Notes: generated by a model from the letters alone, not told the origin. DNA of 64,000 nucleotides from Shewanella sp. ANA-3 (GCF_000203935.1 NC_008577.1:2418001-2482000), one strand, 5' to 3'; shown: positions 28,801-36,444, counted from the first letter of the stretch. Made by a program: numbers and translations.

Positions 28801-29236
28801 AGGCTTGATCATCTCTATTTTTGCTCATGTTAAAGCAATTATGGGGATAAGGGATTTTGAGATCATTACATGCCATCCGAGCGCTGCTGGTGATAGGAAA
28901 CCATACTGCATTGCGGATAACTTCAGCAATATTGATGAAGTTAATGATTTCATCGACTCGGTTTGTAGTACATACGGAATTAACGTATATCCAGAGTTTG
29001 CTTCCAAAAATGACATCGATCATGGAAGGTGCTTGACGTTTACACTCAAGAATGGAGAGGTGGTTCGATTTTTATTTGACCAAGGAATGGGGTATTGGGC
29101 AACTCGCCGTCCATACAGTCGGATCAAATTTGATTTCGAAAGTGTGGGGGCGTTTGATATTAATTCTTGGTGTTTTAAAGTTGAGTCAAGTGGTGGCAAT
29201 AGCTACATTGTTGTACATAAAGGGCGGAGCTGTTAA
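22874..29236 (+). CDS. druE: DruE-like giant DEAD-box helicase with DUF1998 (Druantia)
   Basis: A 2120-residue SF2 helicase. Motif Q-like RAPYTHQLEAW near 134 and Walker A TSGTGSGKTE near 151-160 are followed by LDEAHTLVG (DEAH) near 289, SATIGD (motif III) near 335, GVDIGSL (motif V) near 1131 and YLQRAGRAGRRGE (motif VI) near 1148-1160. A zinc finger (CQECGFC, CPDCG near 1426-1455) and a C-terminal DUF1998 region with ECPSACDAYCHACLLDY near 1703-1720 follow. About 780 residues lie between the early and late helicase motifs, more than in ordinary SF2 enzymes. The last 350 residues form a separate domain that I cannot assign. The size and the DUF1998 end are those of DruE, the signature protein of Druantia defence. 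It starts 21 bp after druH. Confidence 0.82.
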   Translation: MSKKSISLTNLYTAISSVSVDAVLNQLNFRHDSLRAYLRSVLSSQMRHNDGFLAEPVIEATFGWHSSERSLNDLTKQGELSARLVKCMDGAFAPDTEKQKSEDSKMGKSRLGYATDIDEDYTWPENRAPYTHQLEAWNLLSQDTPRSTVVTSGTGSGKTECFLVPLLNDLAKQVESHDEVLVGVQAIMLYPLNALINSQQERLSAWTRGFEGKIRYALYTGETKHTAPPKATRVFKTHKPEKVEYRDDIRNAPPPILVTNSTILEYMLVRPVDREILTKSQGKLRWIILDEAHTLVGTQAAEISLLLRRTMIAFNVKPEHVRFIATSATIGDSKDWIRTEKLLKEFLSGLAGVSPEQVSVVRGTRYIPKIPDDTDIEGKISIPDLEKLNSADAYQKLCQIPLMRILRQRLIQSPMTVSEIAKTVYTEREQLEALHAQNAMKLIDIATNAYPDGNPSLEPFFPVRAHIFHRAQRGLWACVNPNCCHKTGSELEQGWPFGRVFVSERQKCLDGCSSPVYELTHCAVCKEPSLAASLVIDSHGNRVLLSREHDDLDEYSDEIEDNQEIDVILEHKTRNNVQIFSSQSSDLERYKSFGSSVEAYLDLSTRRVKTRSENTLAVRYTTADRDSYLRCACCDATEAVASSTFKRALLGAPFLMGNLVPELLRHIPRKNDDSLFGARLITFTDSRQGTARFSAKLQLDSERKWCRSKIYREIAMRSSDSELYNDPQIATFNKILDSNPEAATKDFILSQIKIRLEELKKVSFKLNWVAAVELLANTDEIRLMAGDLDVEDYMLPGEYSNRDQRLENTKHLAELFLLREFARRPKNANNLETLGLVKIVYPALDSITEEDLRVGCREWGTLGLNLDDWKSYLKIILDFYVRENTLIDIHSYQVNWMGGKLFARLLQGPEFEGKSEEEKKAIWAFPSVNKGNQHKLVRMLELFSKRSAKDNPELFNGILRFAWRTLINKEILQHYKDGNKEWREGYHLKLSNSASFELITNASVCPITNRWLDTSFRGISPYLTSKTEIEDCLVKNTNCKIPHPAPDLLQSNSSQSLRNWIRHNEFILNMKKQGIWRDITDAALLPPVMLRSAEHSAQQYTDNLKLFEKAFKKDFLNVLNCSTTMEMGVDIGSLVMVAMNNAPPSTANYLQRAGRAGRRGESTSIVFTFCKSTPHGERIFANPKWPFETPIPVPKVALESVTIVHRHINAFLLSRYLNTKFSKENLPTLKSGKFFTSDTGTAIYERFMSWLSSEAVDDKYISQCLRMMIVGSGLAGQAEASLVHKTLQTIEEASSHWRRRWDSLCAEIQKVSEDDTGAKRRLIKQKESMEKDSLLSELTSRGFLPGYGFPVNVVELVTNNKMEKAKEAHSYPSRGLATAIREFSPGSDIVLNGAVYRSMGLQLSWKVPQSQYDLSKVQKLRNAVSCQECGFCQLDIISNQELKSCPDCGSNRLKTMEYIVPDGFKVDYKTPLHNDYTQPLYAPYTEPLISITDTTWQALCRHELGRFKVSDAAELFYYNNGNGGGYALCWSCGRMEPLAVNSSEGRTFLDLKSQVRLLTREKHPRLSGTSIDGNADCIKSDWSIKVSSSSLQDGLLQIPFVLGFSSVTSMFELQIRDPKTHEWIFDRKLLFSFGAALRQVYCARKGISTSELGISVHQRKTASSESESVCSLFIFDTAEQGAGYASSIPEVLAELFKDVYEYASECPSACDAYCHACLLDYDTQHHVEYLDRKWLVQFFEETKFHLLFEVEPSRACFGERSIPELSSIDQLLSIKGRSSLGIDLFVSASDWDLAEVSVLSKLHDLKGIPIRLLLGNAAIQTLTPNLAWQLRSKIPSQVEISSYELPKEISAGSFPLLRMKFTDGDYWYATDDQRKISCNAQWGSSEGASLVAAKPMAVDLKTSPFNLEDLALKSELTSNIALIDDITTKLNVPFNRFGSSIFALFEEIIPRFKNVFDQGIENVTYTDRYLISPISLGLIISIFAHVKAIMGIRDFEIITCHPSAAGDRKPYCIADNFSNIDEVNDFIDSVCSTYGINVYPEFASKNDIDHGRCLTFTLKNGEVVRFLFDQGMGYWATRRPYSRIKFDFESVGAFDINSWCFKVESSGGNSYIVVHKGRSC

Positions 29237-29725
29237 ACATTTTTAAATGTATAGGTTTGGCACTCTGCGACCAACTATTATTGGATACGTTAATTGATGG
29301 TGAAACGATTTAGGCTAAAAAGAAATTAGCTCAAATCTAATCAAACTAGCGTTATTCTGAATATTAGGGCTGAATTCATCCTGTCAGTATAACTTTTGAT
29401 TGTGTCAGGCAAGCCTGAAGTTGATATCGTTGTGCCAACTATGGTTGGGGTCAACAAAAAAATCGTCAAAAGCATTTTGTGCCAACAGGTTTGGCACGAA
29501 ATGGGCACAAATTTAGAAAAACGTCGAATTTTGGGGGAACAGCGGTAAATGTGGACCAAACGATAGAGACAAAATCAGACAGAGCCGAAGGGTGGGGCAT
29601 GTTTGAATGTTTGTGGAAAAACCTAGAACAGACTCGAAGATTTTATCTTAGGCACAAATAAAAATTAAGCATCTTTATGGATGATTATATTAAATTGAGG
29701 TTTTTTAGGGGGTTAAAGCAAGAAA
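29237..29725. other. Island end: noncoding stretch with repeated GTGCCAA/TTGGCAC motifs
   Basis: This is about 490 bp between druE and the tRNA genes. AGGTTTGGCAC occurs at 29253-29263 and again at 29487-29497. GTGCCAA (29479-29485) and TTGGCAC (29491-29497) form a 7-5-7 dyad, and GTGCCAA appears once more near 29433. Clusters of such motifs are typical of integrase arm sites at island ends, but no integrase gene lies here. A short open frame at 29479-29661 shows no family resemblance. Confidence 0.4.
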
Positions 29726-29802
29726 TGGTACACCCGAGTGGACTCGAACCACCGACCCCTACCATGTCAAGGTAGTGCTCTAACCAACTGAGCTACGGGT
29801 GC
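29726..29802 (-). tRNA. tRNA-Val (GAC), copy nearer the island
   Basis: A 77-nt gene including encoded CCA. The acceptor pairs GCACCCG with CGGGTGT, the D arm is GTAGCTCAGTTGG, the anticodon stem CTACC/GGTAG encloses loop TTGACAT (anticodon GAC), and the T arm contains GGTTCGAGTCC. The 3' end faces the accessory island, the usual orientation for an integration target. Confidence 0.95.
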
Positions 29803-29840
29803 ACTGTTTGAATTTCGAAGTTTATACTCTTTGAAGAGAG

Positions 29841-29917
29841 TGGTACACCCGAGTGGACTCGAACCACCGACCCCTACCATGTCAAGGTAGTGCTCTAACC
29901 AACTGAGCTACGGGTGC
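29841..29917 (-). tRNA. tRNA-Val (GAC), second identical copy
   Basis: Identical in its 77 nt to the neighbouring copy and separated from it by 38 bp. The two should be made from one precursor transcribed from the promoter at 29973-30001. Confidence 0.95.
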
Positions 29918-29972
29918 ATCGTTTTAATTGTTGCCTCAACACAACTTAGCGTTGCGCTTCGGAACGAGCGCT

Positions 29973-30001
29973 ATATTAGGGGGATAGCGAAAGGCTGGCA
30001 A
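29973..30001 (-). promoter_or_regulatory. Sigma70 promoter of the tRNA-Val pair
   Basis: On the minus strand TTGCCA (30001-29996) and TAATAT (29978-29973) are spaced by exactly 17 bases. A GC-rich discriminator (AGCGCTCG) follows, as in promoters of stable RNA genes subject to stringent control. Confidence 0.75.
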
Positions 30002-30124
30002 GCAAAAAAATGAATTTTATTGCCAAATGGTGAATTGCTGTGCAACTTGTCCAGTGTTTCAGCAAAGTTGTTGATAAAGCGGCAAGTTAGACTGTGATGA
30101 GGGCCCAAATGACCCCGCGCGAAA

Positions 30125-30155
30125 TAAAACGGCGAGCCAAATGCTCGCCGTTTTA
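30125..30155 (-). terminator. Rho-independent terminator of norM
   Basis: TAAAACGGCGAGC (30125-30137) and GCTCGCCGTTTTA (30143-30155) form a 13-bp stem with a five-base loop and a T-run on the minus strand, 14 bases beyond the norM stop. Confidence 0.85.
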
Positions 30156-30168
30156 TCTTTCAATCTGC

Positions 30169-31548
30169 TTAATGATGCACGCTGTCGCCTTCAATCAAAC
30201 TTAAATGCACACCATGCTTTTGAATATAACGAAGGCGGATGAAAAACAGCAGCGCCGCTGAGGTGAGGCCGGCAATTAATCCAGTCCAAAAACCATGGGC
30301 GCCCATGGCGGGTACGATAAAGTCGGTATACGCCAAGGTATAACCTAATGTCATGCCAATGCCCCAGTAGGAAAACAGCGTAATATAAAACGCACTGCGG
30401 GTATCTTTATATCCACGCAAGGCACCGGCAGCGACCACTTGGATTGAGTCAGATAATTGATACAGCGCGGCCATGAGCATCAAACTGCCGGCAAGTACCA
30501 CCACTTCAGGATCGCTGTTATACAACTCAGCGATTTGGAAGCGGAATAACACCGTTAAGATTGCCGTCGACAAGGCCAATGAAAGCGCCAACCACAATCC
30601 AACCTTTGCCACCACGGCAGAAATATCCGCGCGATCGCGGCCGAGGTAGTAGCCAATACGAATCGAGACGGCAATACCAATCGAGAGTGGCAACATAAAT
30701 ACTATGGCGGAGAAGTTCAGCGCAATCTGATGACTGGCCACGACAGTCGCGCCCAATGGCGCCAGCAGCAGGGCAATAATTGCAAATAGGCTCACCTCAA
30801 AGAAGAGCGCCATCGCAATCGGCATTCCAAGCTTAGTCATCTTCTTCATGGTGGCAAAATCAGGGCGATGGAACTGGCTAAAGGGCGCCAATGCGGCAAA
30901 CTTTTTATGTAGCTGCATATAAATCGTCATGGCAATCAACATGGCCCAAAACACTAGTGCTGTCGCGACACCACAGCCGGCGCCGCCCATTGCTGGCATG
31001 CCGAAATGACCATAGATAAAGATATAGTTCGCCGGAATATTCACCGCGAGCCCAACGAATCCGATGATCATGGTCGGTAATGTGTAAGAAATCCCTTCGC
31101 TGCAACCGCGTAATACCTGATAGAGCACAAATGCGGGCGCGCCCCATAAAATACCGTCGATATATCCTATGGTTAAGTTGTACAATTGGGGCTCTAAATT
31201 CATATGGCTGAGCACGAGTGGGGCGGATGCAAGAAACGCCATCACGCCAAGGCCACCAATTAAGGCCAGATAAGCGCCTTGAAACGCCAGCGGTTGAATG
31301 GCTTTCTGATTATTTGCGCCATTATGATGGGCAAATAACGGCGTAAACGCCATCAGCAACCCTTGGACAAATAAGATGGCGGGTAACCAAAGACTGGTTC
31401 CTACGGCCACGGCGGCCATATCGACAGCACTGACGCGGCCCGCCATGACCGTATCGATAAACCCCATCATGGTTTGGGTCACTTGGGCAATCAACACAGG
31501 GAGTGCGAGTTGAATTAAGCGTTTGGCCTGAAAGCCTGAATGATTCAT
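30169..31548 (-). CDS. norM: MATE-family multidrug efflux pump (NorM/MdtK)
   Basis: A 459-residue inner-membrane protein with about 12 transmembrane helices, as expected for NorM (about 460 residues). The start ATG at 31548 (MNHSGFQAKRLIQLALPVLIAQ...) is preferred over an upstream in-frame ATG, which would add 27 non-matching residues. MATE hallmarks are QTMMGFIDTVMAGRVSAVDMAAVAVG in helix 2 and the repeated half near 240-300. It exports cationic drugs using a Na+ or H+ gradient. It is divergent from riboflavin synthase with only 33 bp between the start codons; E. coli has the same mdtK/riboflavin synthase neighbourhood. Confidence 0.92.
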   Translation of the reverse strand: MNHSGFQAKRLIQLALPVLIAQVTQTMMGFIDTVMAGRVSAVDMAAVAVGTSLWLPAILFVQGLLMAFTPLFAHHNGANNQKAIQPLAFQGAYLALIGGLGVMAFLASAPLVLSHMNLEPQLYNLTIGYIDGILWGAPAFVLYQVLRGCSEGISYTLPTMIIGFVGLAVNIPANYIFIYGHFGMPAMGGAGCGVATALVFWAMLIAMTIYMQLHKKFAALAPFSQFHRPDFATMKKMTKLGMPIAMALFFEVSLFAIIALLLAPLGATVVASHQIALNFSAIVFMLPLSIGIAVSIRIGYYLGRDRADISAVVAKVGLWLALSLALSTAILTVLFRFQIAELYNSDPEVVVLAGSLMLMAALYQLSDSIQVVAAGALRGYKDTRSAFYITLFSYWGIGMTLGYTLAYTDFIVPAMGAHGFWTGLIAGLTSAALLFFIRLRYIQKHGVHLSLIEGDSVHH

Positions 31549-31581
31549 AAATACAGCCTTTAACAAATAAGCGAGCAAAAA

Positions 31582-32202
31582 ATGTTTACTGGTATAGTTC
31601 AAGCCACCTGTGAGGTGGTTGCAATACATAAGAAAGATGGCCTAAATACCCTTGAGGTAGCGTTTAAACCTGATTTGCATGAGGGACTTGCGATTGGCGC
31701 AAGTGTGGCAAATAACGGGGTATGTCTGACGGTGACTCAGGTCGTTGATGATAGGGTATTTTTCGATGTAGTGGAAGAGACCTTAAGGTTGACAAACCTT
31801 GCCAATTTGACCGTTGGTCAGCGGGTGAACATTGAGCGTTCTTTGACGTTCGGTAGTGAAATCGGCGGCCATATCCTCTCGGGACACATTCATACCAAGG
31901 CGAAAGTTAGCCACATTAGTCACACCGAGCAGCATTATGATCTGACCTTAAGCGTCGAGCCCAAATGGATGAACTATATCCTTTATAAAGGCTTTGTCGG
32001 GGTAAACGGTTGCAGCTTAACGGTCGGCGAGGTGACCGAGAGCAGTTTTATGCTGCACTTGATCCCAGAAACCCTCAAATTGACCAACTTAGGCCAGTGT
32101 CAGGTTGGAGATGAGCTAAATATCGAAATTGACAGCCAAACCCAAGCCATCGTCGATACCGTCGAGCGTGTGCTGGCCAAACGTTTTAGCGGCCAATCTT
32201 AA
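31582..32202 (+). CDS. ribC: Riboflavin synthase, alpha chain
   Basis: A 206-residue protein with two lumazine-binding barrels. The first begins MFTGIVQATCEV and the second, near residue 98, begins GHIHTKAKVSHI. The repeats GVCLTV and GCSLTV mark the ligand sites. It dismutates two 6,7-dimethyl-8-ribityllumazine molecules into riboflavin as a trimer in the cytoplasm. The gene stands alone, not in a rib operon, and no FMN riboswitch is visible in the 33-bp gap to norM. Naming varies: the same enzyme is called ribE in other species. Confidence 0.95.
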   Translation: MFTGIVQATCEVVAIHKKDGLNTLEVAFKPDLHEGLAIGASVANNGVCLTVTQVVDDRVFFDVVEETLRLTNLANLTVGQRVNIERSLTFGSEIGGHILSGHIHTKAKVSHISHTEQHYDLTLSVEPKWMNYILYKGFVGVNGCSLTVGEVTESSFMLHLIPETLKLTNLGQCQVGDELNIEIDSQTQAIVDTVERVLAKRFSGQS

Positions 32203-32211
32203 GCTACATGC

Positions 32212-32412
32212 CTAGTAAATTTGCTCGTCGTCCGAGTCAATATATAACTCTATGGTGCGGCGGGCATCATCCACATGTAAACGCAGGTGGATGGGATTAC
32301 AACAAATTCGGCAGTCATCGTAATAATCCTGATCGCCGCTGCTGGCATCAATACTAATATGTTGATGGTGTCCGCAGTGGGGGCAGGCAATCACTTTATT
32401 CATGATCCTCAT
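32212..32412 (-). CDS. Small cysteine-rich CPxCG protein
   Basis: A 66-residue protein starting at ATG 32412, with GGAG seven bases upstream; an internal ATG three codons later is less well placed. It has two Cys pairs, CPHCG near 10-14 and CRICC near 34-38, so it is likely a small zinc-binding protein, with an acidic C-terminus (IDSDDEQIY). It belongs to a conserved uncharacterised CPxCG-motif family in gammaproteobacteria. It is convergent with ribC, 9 bp apart. Confidence 0.8.
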   Translation of the reverse strand: MRIMNKVIACPHCGHHQHISIDASSGDQDYYDDCRICCNPIHLRLHVDDARRTIELYIDSDDEQIY

Positions 32413-32633
32413 GGCGCAACTCCTCTCTAACGAATGCTAGGGATGACACTTGTCGCTAAGCCTTCACACAGGCTTTAGTTGAGTATACAAGAATGTGCCG
32501 TGGCAACTTAGATAAAGTCGGTATCAAAATCTCTGTAACTAGATTTTTCCGTTCATCTCAGCGCTGGGTACTTTTTTCACTGAGATTTATCTCGCGTAAA
32601 AACCGTCAAGCAATACGTACCGGCTAAGCTAAC

Positions 32634-32894
32634 TCAATCCTTTACTGTCATCAGTTCGACAGGCGCCGTCGGTAATATGCCTTGCTCTATATTGTCACTA
32701 ATGGCCTGTGATAGCTGTTCTATCTGCTGCAAAAGCTCGGCGTGGATATCGGCCTGTAAGCCTATGGCGTCGAATTGCACCGCTTGGAGTTGAATAGCTC
32801 GGGGGGCAGGTTGAGTGTGTGGCGTGGGGCTAACTGGGATTGGGTTCTGGGCGACTTGGCTAAGTGCAACCGTCAATAGGATACTCGTGAACAT
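32634..32894 (-). CDS. Small exported or membrane-attached protein, unknown
   Basis: An 86-residue protein from ATG 32894, chosen because AAGGAG stands 5 bases upstream. A hydrophobic start (MFTSILLTVALSQVAQ) could be a short signal peptide. A proline-rich linker (PIPVSPTPHTQPAPRA) and a helical tail (DIHAELLQQIEQLSQAISDNI) follow. I recognise no family. It is monocistronic as far as can be seen. Confidence 0.5.
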   Translation of the reverse strand: MFTSILLTVALSQVAQNPIPVSPTPHTQPAPRAIQLQAVQFDAIGLQADIHAELLQQIEQLSQAISDNIEQGILPTAPVELMTVKD

Positions 32895-33268
32895 ACCAAC
32901 TCCTTTGGCTTCATTATTTACAGCGATGTGACGGCACGGTAGGCATGGTGGAAACCTCCAACCAACCCGCAATCATTTAACGCGCATAGCGTAGGGGTGT
33001 TAGATGACTGCCACATGAATGATTGACTGCAATATGATGAATTCACGGTAAACTTTGCGGATTGGTGTTAATAAAGAAGCTGATTTGAGTGCTAAGCCTC
33101 GCAATTGGGCCATTTAACTTGCGTGCCTTAAAGACTATCCCGTAGAATAACTGTCCTGCTACGCAAGGCGGCTAAGACTCCTGTACTGTCTTAACCTCGC
33201 GAGCATTCTCTTTTTACTTAATCACCATGTGGCCCTACGTGTGGGTCACCACTGGACAAGGATATTTC
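32895..33268. other. Leader region of the thrS operon
   Basis: About 370 bp with no credible gene. It must contain the promoter and 5' leader of thrS-infC-rpmI-rplT. In E. coli this leader folds to mimic tRNA-Thr for ThrS feedback; I could not confirm such a fold by eye here. Confidence 0.35.
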
Positions 33269-35197
33269 ATGCCTGTAATTACACTTCCTGATGGTAGCAA
33301 GCGCGAGTTTGCACATCCCGTATCGACTCTCGATGTTGCCGCTGATATCGGCCCTGGTCTTGCTAAAGCCTGTATCGCTGGTCGCGTGAATGGCGAACTA
33401 AAAGACGCTTGCGATCTGATCGAAACCGATGCTGAACTTTCTATTATTACCGCTAAAGACGAAGAAGGTATTGAAATCCTTCGCCATTCTTGCGCGCATT
33501 TATTAGGCCATGCAATCAAGCAATTATGGCCACAAACCAAGATGGCGATCGGTCCTGTGATCGATAACGGCTTCTATTACGACATCGATCTTGAGCACAA
33601 GCTGACTCAAGAAGATATCGAAGCCCTCGAAAAACGTATGCTGGAATTGGCGAAAACCAATTACGACGTAGTCAAACGCGTTGTGAGCTGGCAAGAAGCC
33701 CGTGATACCTTTGCCGCACGCGGTGAAGAATACAAGATCGCGATTCTGGATGAGAACATCAGCAAAGATGCAACTCCAGCGCTGTATCATCACGAAGAAT
33801 ACACCGACATGTGTCGTGGTCCACACGTGCCAAACATGCGTTTCTGCCACCATTTCAAATTGATGAGCATTGCTGGCGCTTACTGGCGCGGTAACTCTGA
33901 AAACAAGATGCTGCAACGTATTTACGGTACAGCATGGGCGGATAAAAAAGCCCTGAGCACCCATTTAGCCCGCCTCGAAGAAGCGGCTAAACGTGACCAC
34001 CGTAAAATAGGTAAGCAACTTGACCTCTACCATATGCAAGAAGAAGCACCAGGCATGGTGTTCTGGCATAACGACGGTTGGAGCATCTTCCTCGAATTAG
34101 AACGTTTCATTCGCCGTAAGTTAAATCAATACACTTACCAAGAAGTGAAAGGTCCGTTGATGATGGACCGCGTTTTGTGGGAACGTTCCGGTCACTGGGA
34201 TAAATACTCAGAAGCCATGTTCACAACCAGCAGTGAAAACCGTGAATATGCGGTTAAGCCAATGAACTGCCCAGGCCACGTACAGATCTTCAACCAAGGC
34301 TTGAAATCTTACCGTGATCTGCCACTGCGTATGGCGGAATTTGGTTGCTGTCACCGCAATGAGCCATCAGGTTCACTGCATGGGCTGATGCGCGTACGTG
34401 GTTTTACTCAAGACGATGCCCATATCTTCTGTACTGAAGATCAAGTTCAAGCAGAAGTTAGCTCTTGTATCCAAATGGTATACGACACTTACTCGACATT
34501 TGGCTTTGAGAACATCGTTGTAAAACTGTCAACTCGCCCTGAAAAACGTATCGGTGACGATGCAATGTGGGACAGAGCCGAAGAAGCACTCAAGCAAGCC
34601 TTACGTGCGAACAATATCGAATTCACCATTTTACCGGGTGAAGGTGCCTTCTACGGTCCTAAGATTGAATTCACGCTGCACGACTGTTTAGACCGTGCAT
34701 GGCAATGCGGTACTGTGCAATTAGACTACGCATTACCGAGCCGTTTAGGTGCAACTTATGTCGCCGAAGATAACAGCCGTCAAACGCCTGTGATGATCCA
34801 TCGTGCGATTTTAGGCTCGTTGGAGCGTTTCTTAGGTATTTTGATCGAAGAATACGCAGGTCGTTTCCCAACTTGGTTGGCTCCAATGCAAGTTGTCGTG
34901 ATGAATATCACCGACAAACAGGCTGATTATGTTGAAGAAGTGGTCAAATTCTTCAAAGAACAAGGTATTCGCGCCTCATTTGACTTGAGGAATGAGAAAA
35001 TAGGCTTTAAAATACGCGAGCACACCTTAAGGCGTGTTCCTTATTTATTGGTCGTTGGCGATCAGGAAATGGAAAATAAGGAAGTTGCGGTGCGTACACG
35101 TGATGGCGTTGACTTAGGTAAGATGCGAATTGAAGATTTCGCCGCTAAGATCCATCAACAAATTTCGCTCCGTAGTCTCAAATTGTTGGAGGAATAG
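33269..35197 (+). CDS. thrS: Threonyl-tRNA synthetase
   Basis: A 642-residue enzyme, the same length as the E. coli one, from ATG 33269 ([14 protein letters not shown]) with AAGGA upstream. The order is a TGS domain, an editing domain with [10 protein letters not shown] and CRGPHVP, a class II catalytic core with [10 protein letters not shown] and [15 protein letters not shown], and an anticodon-binding domain at the C-terminus. It charges tRNA-Thr. It leads the conserved thrS-infC-rpmI-rplT translation operon; the infC start lies 3 bases after the stop. Confidence 0.98.
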
Positions 35198-35200
35198 GTC

Positions 35201-35743
35201 ATAAAGATCAAGAAAACAGCAGGGCGTCAGCTGGCCCCTAATAGAATCAATGAAGAAATCACAGGTGTACCAGAAGTACGCTTAACCGGCATTGATGGTG
35301 AAGCTATTGGTGTGGTGAGCATCAGAGATGCTCAGAATTTGGCAGATGAAGCGGGTGTAGACCTAGTCGAAATTAGTCCAAACGCTGAACCTCCAGTATG
35401 TCGCATTATGGACTACGGTAAGTTCCTATTTGATAAAGCGAAAGCTCAAAAGGAACAAAAGAAGAAGCAAAAACAGGTTCAGGTTAAGGAAATCAAATTC
35501 CGTCCTGGAACTGACGAAAACGACTATCAGGTAAAACTACGCAACCTGATACGTTTTCTGGAAGACGGGGACAAAGCGAAAATTACGCTGCGTTTCCGAG
35601 GCCGCGAAATGGCTCACCAAAACCTAGGTATGGATCTATTGAACCGTATCAAAACAGATTTGGATGAGTATGCAATTGTTGAATCCTTCCCGAAAATGGA
35701 AGGCCGACAAGCCATTATGGTGCTCGCGCCTAAAAAGAAATAA
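35201..35743 (+). CDS. infC: Translation initiation factor IF-3 with an AUA start codon
   Basis: A 180-residue protein, the E. coli length, only if it starts at ATA 35201, eight bases after GGAGG. The next usual start codons would remove more than 35 conserved N-terminal residues ([19 protein letters not shown]). E. coli infC starts with AUU, and IF-3 rejects such starts to limit its own synthesis; AUA would serve the same autoregulation. Domain N holds [21 protein letters not shown] and domain C holds [13 protein letters not shown] and [10 protein letters not shown]-3 binds the 30S subunit and enforces initiator tRNA and start codon choice. Confidence 0.95.
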   Translation: MKIKKTAGRQLAPNRINEEITGVPEVRLTGIDGEAIGVVSIRDAQNLADEAGVDLVEISPNAEPPVCRIMDYGKFLFDKAKAQKEQKKKQKQVQVKEIKFRPGTDENDYQVKLRNLIRFLEDGDKAKITLRFRGREMAHQNLGMDLLNRIKTDLDEYAIVESFPKMEGRQAIMVLAPKKK

Positions 35744-35763
35744 GTAGGGCAACCTATAAAAGT

Positions 35764-35800
35764 AGCGAAGGCTATATGCCTTCGCTCGCCTTGCTTTTTA
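35764..35800 (+). terminator. Hairpin with T-run between infC and rpmI
   Basis: AGCGAAGGC (35764-35772) pairs perfectly with GCCTTCGCT (35778-35786) over loop TATAT. A CTTTTTATTT stretch follows after 9 bases. The distance makes it a weak terminator, more likely an attenuator or processing site balancing IF-3 against L35/L20. Confidence 0.45.
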
Positions 35801-35828
35801 TTTAACATCCCAATGCGGAGTTTTAGTA

Positions 35829-36023
35829 ATGCCTAAAATGAAAACCGACAGAGGTGTAGCGAAGCGTTTTAAGAAAACCGCTAATGGTTTCAAGCGCAAG
35901 CAAGCCCATTTACGTCACATTCTGACCAAAAAGAGCACTAAGCGTAAGCGTCACTTACGTAACAAGTGTTTAGTTGCTAAAGTTGACGTTCCAGCAATCG
36001 CGCGTCAATTACCATACGCTTAA
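35829..36023 (+). CDS. rpmI: Ribosomal protein bL35
   Basis: A 64-residue basic protein, [20 protein letters not shown] and onward, a textbook L35. It is part of the large ribosomal subunit. In E. coli its translation is repressed by L20 bound to the leader, and rplT is coupled to it; here rplT starts 16 bp downstream. Confidence 0.98.
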
Positions 36024-36039
36024 TTTAGGAGATTAGAAA

Positions 36040-36396
36040 ATGCCAAGAGTTAAGCGTGGTGTAACCGCACGTGCTCGTCACAAGAAAGTTTTAAAATTAG
36101 CTAAAGGTTATTATGGCGCTCGTAGCCGTACTTACCGCGTTGCTGTTCAAGCAGTAACTAAAGCTGGTCAATATGCTTACCGTGACCGTCGTCAGAAAAA
36201 ACGTCAATTCCGTCAACTGTGGATTGCACGTATTAATGCTGCAGCTCGTCAAAATGGTCTGTCTTACAGCCGTTTCATCAACGGTCTGAAAAAGGCGTCT
36301 ATCGAAATCGATCGTAAGATTTTGGCTGACATCGCTGTATTCGACAAAGTTGTATTCGCAACTTTAGTTGAAAAAGCAAAAGAAGCGTTAAACTAA
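36040..36396 (+). CDS. rplT: Ribosomal protein bL20
   Basis: A 118-residue basic protein ([20 protein letters not shown]). It binds 23S rRNA early in 50S assembly and in E. coli also represses rpmI-rplT translation. It has a clear AGGAG ribosome binding site and is the last gene of the operon, followed by a terminator. Confidence 0.98.
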
Positions 36397-36421
36397 GCAA
36401 TTAGTTTGCCGCACTTAAGAG

Positions 36422-36444
36422 GGGACCATTCGGTCCCTTTTTTT
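36422..36444 (+). terminator. Terminator of the thrS-rplT operon
   Basis: GGGACC (36422-36427) and GGTCCC (36432-36437) form a stem with loop ATTC, followed by seven T residues. Confidence 0.85.

Noticed and set aside
29491..29506. A second sigma54-like match (TTGGCAC ... GGGC) near the island end
   Set aside because: GG-N10-GC spacing is met, but the -12 box is GGGC instead of TTGC, and no credible gene follows on the plus strand.
29479..29661. A 60-residue open frame between druE and the tRNA genes
   Set aside because: No family resemblance, poor start context, and it overlaps the repeated GTGCCAA motifs; better read as noncoding att-like DNA.
33524..33964. A 146-residue antisense frame inside thrS
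   Set aside because: It lies wholly opposite a highly conserved gene with no ribosome binding site or protein-like pattern; a shadow frame.
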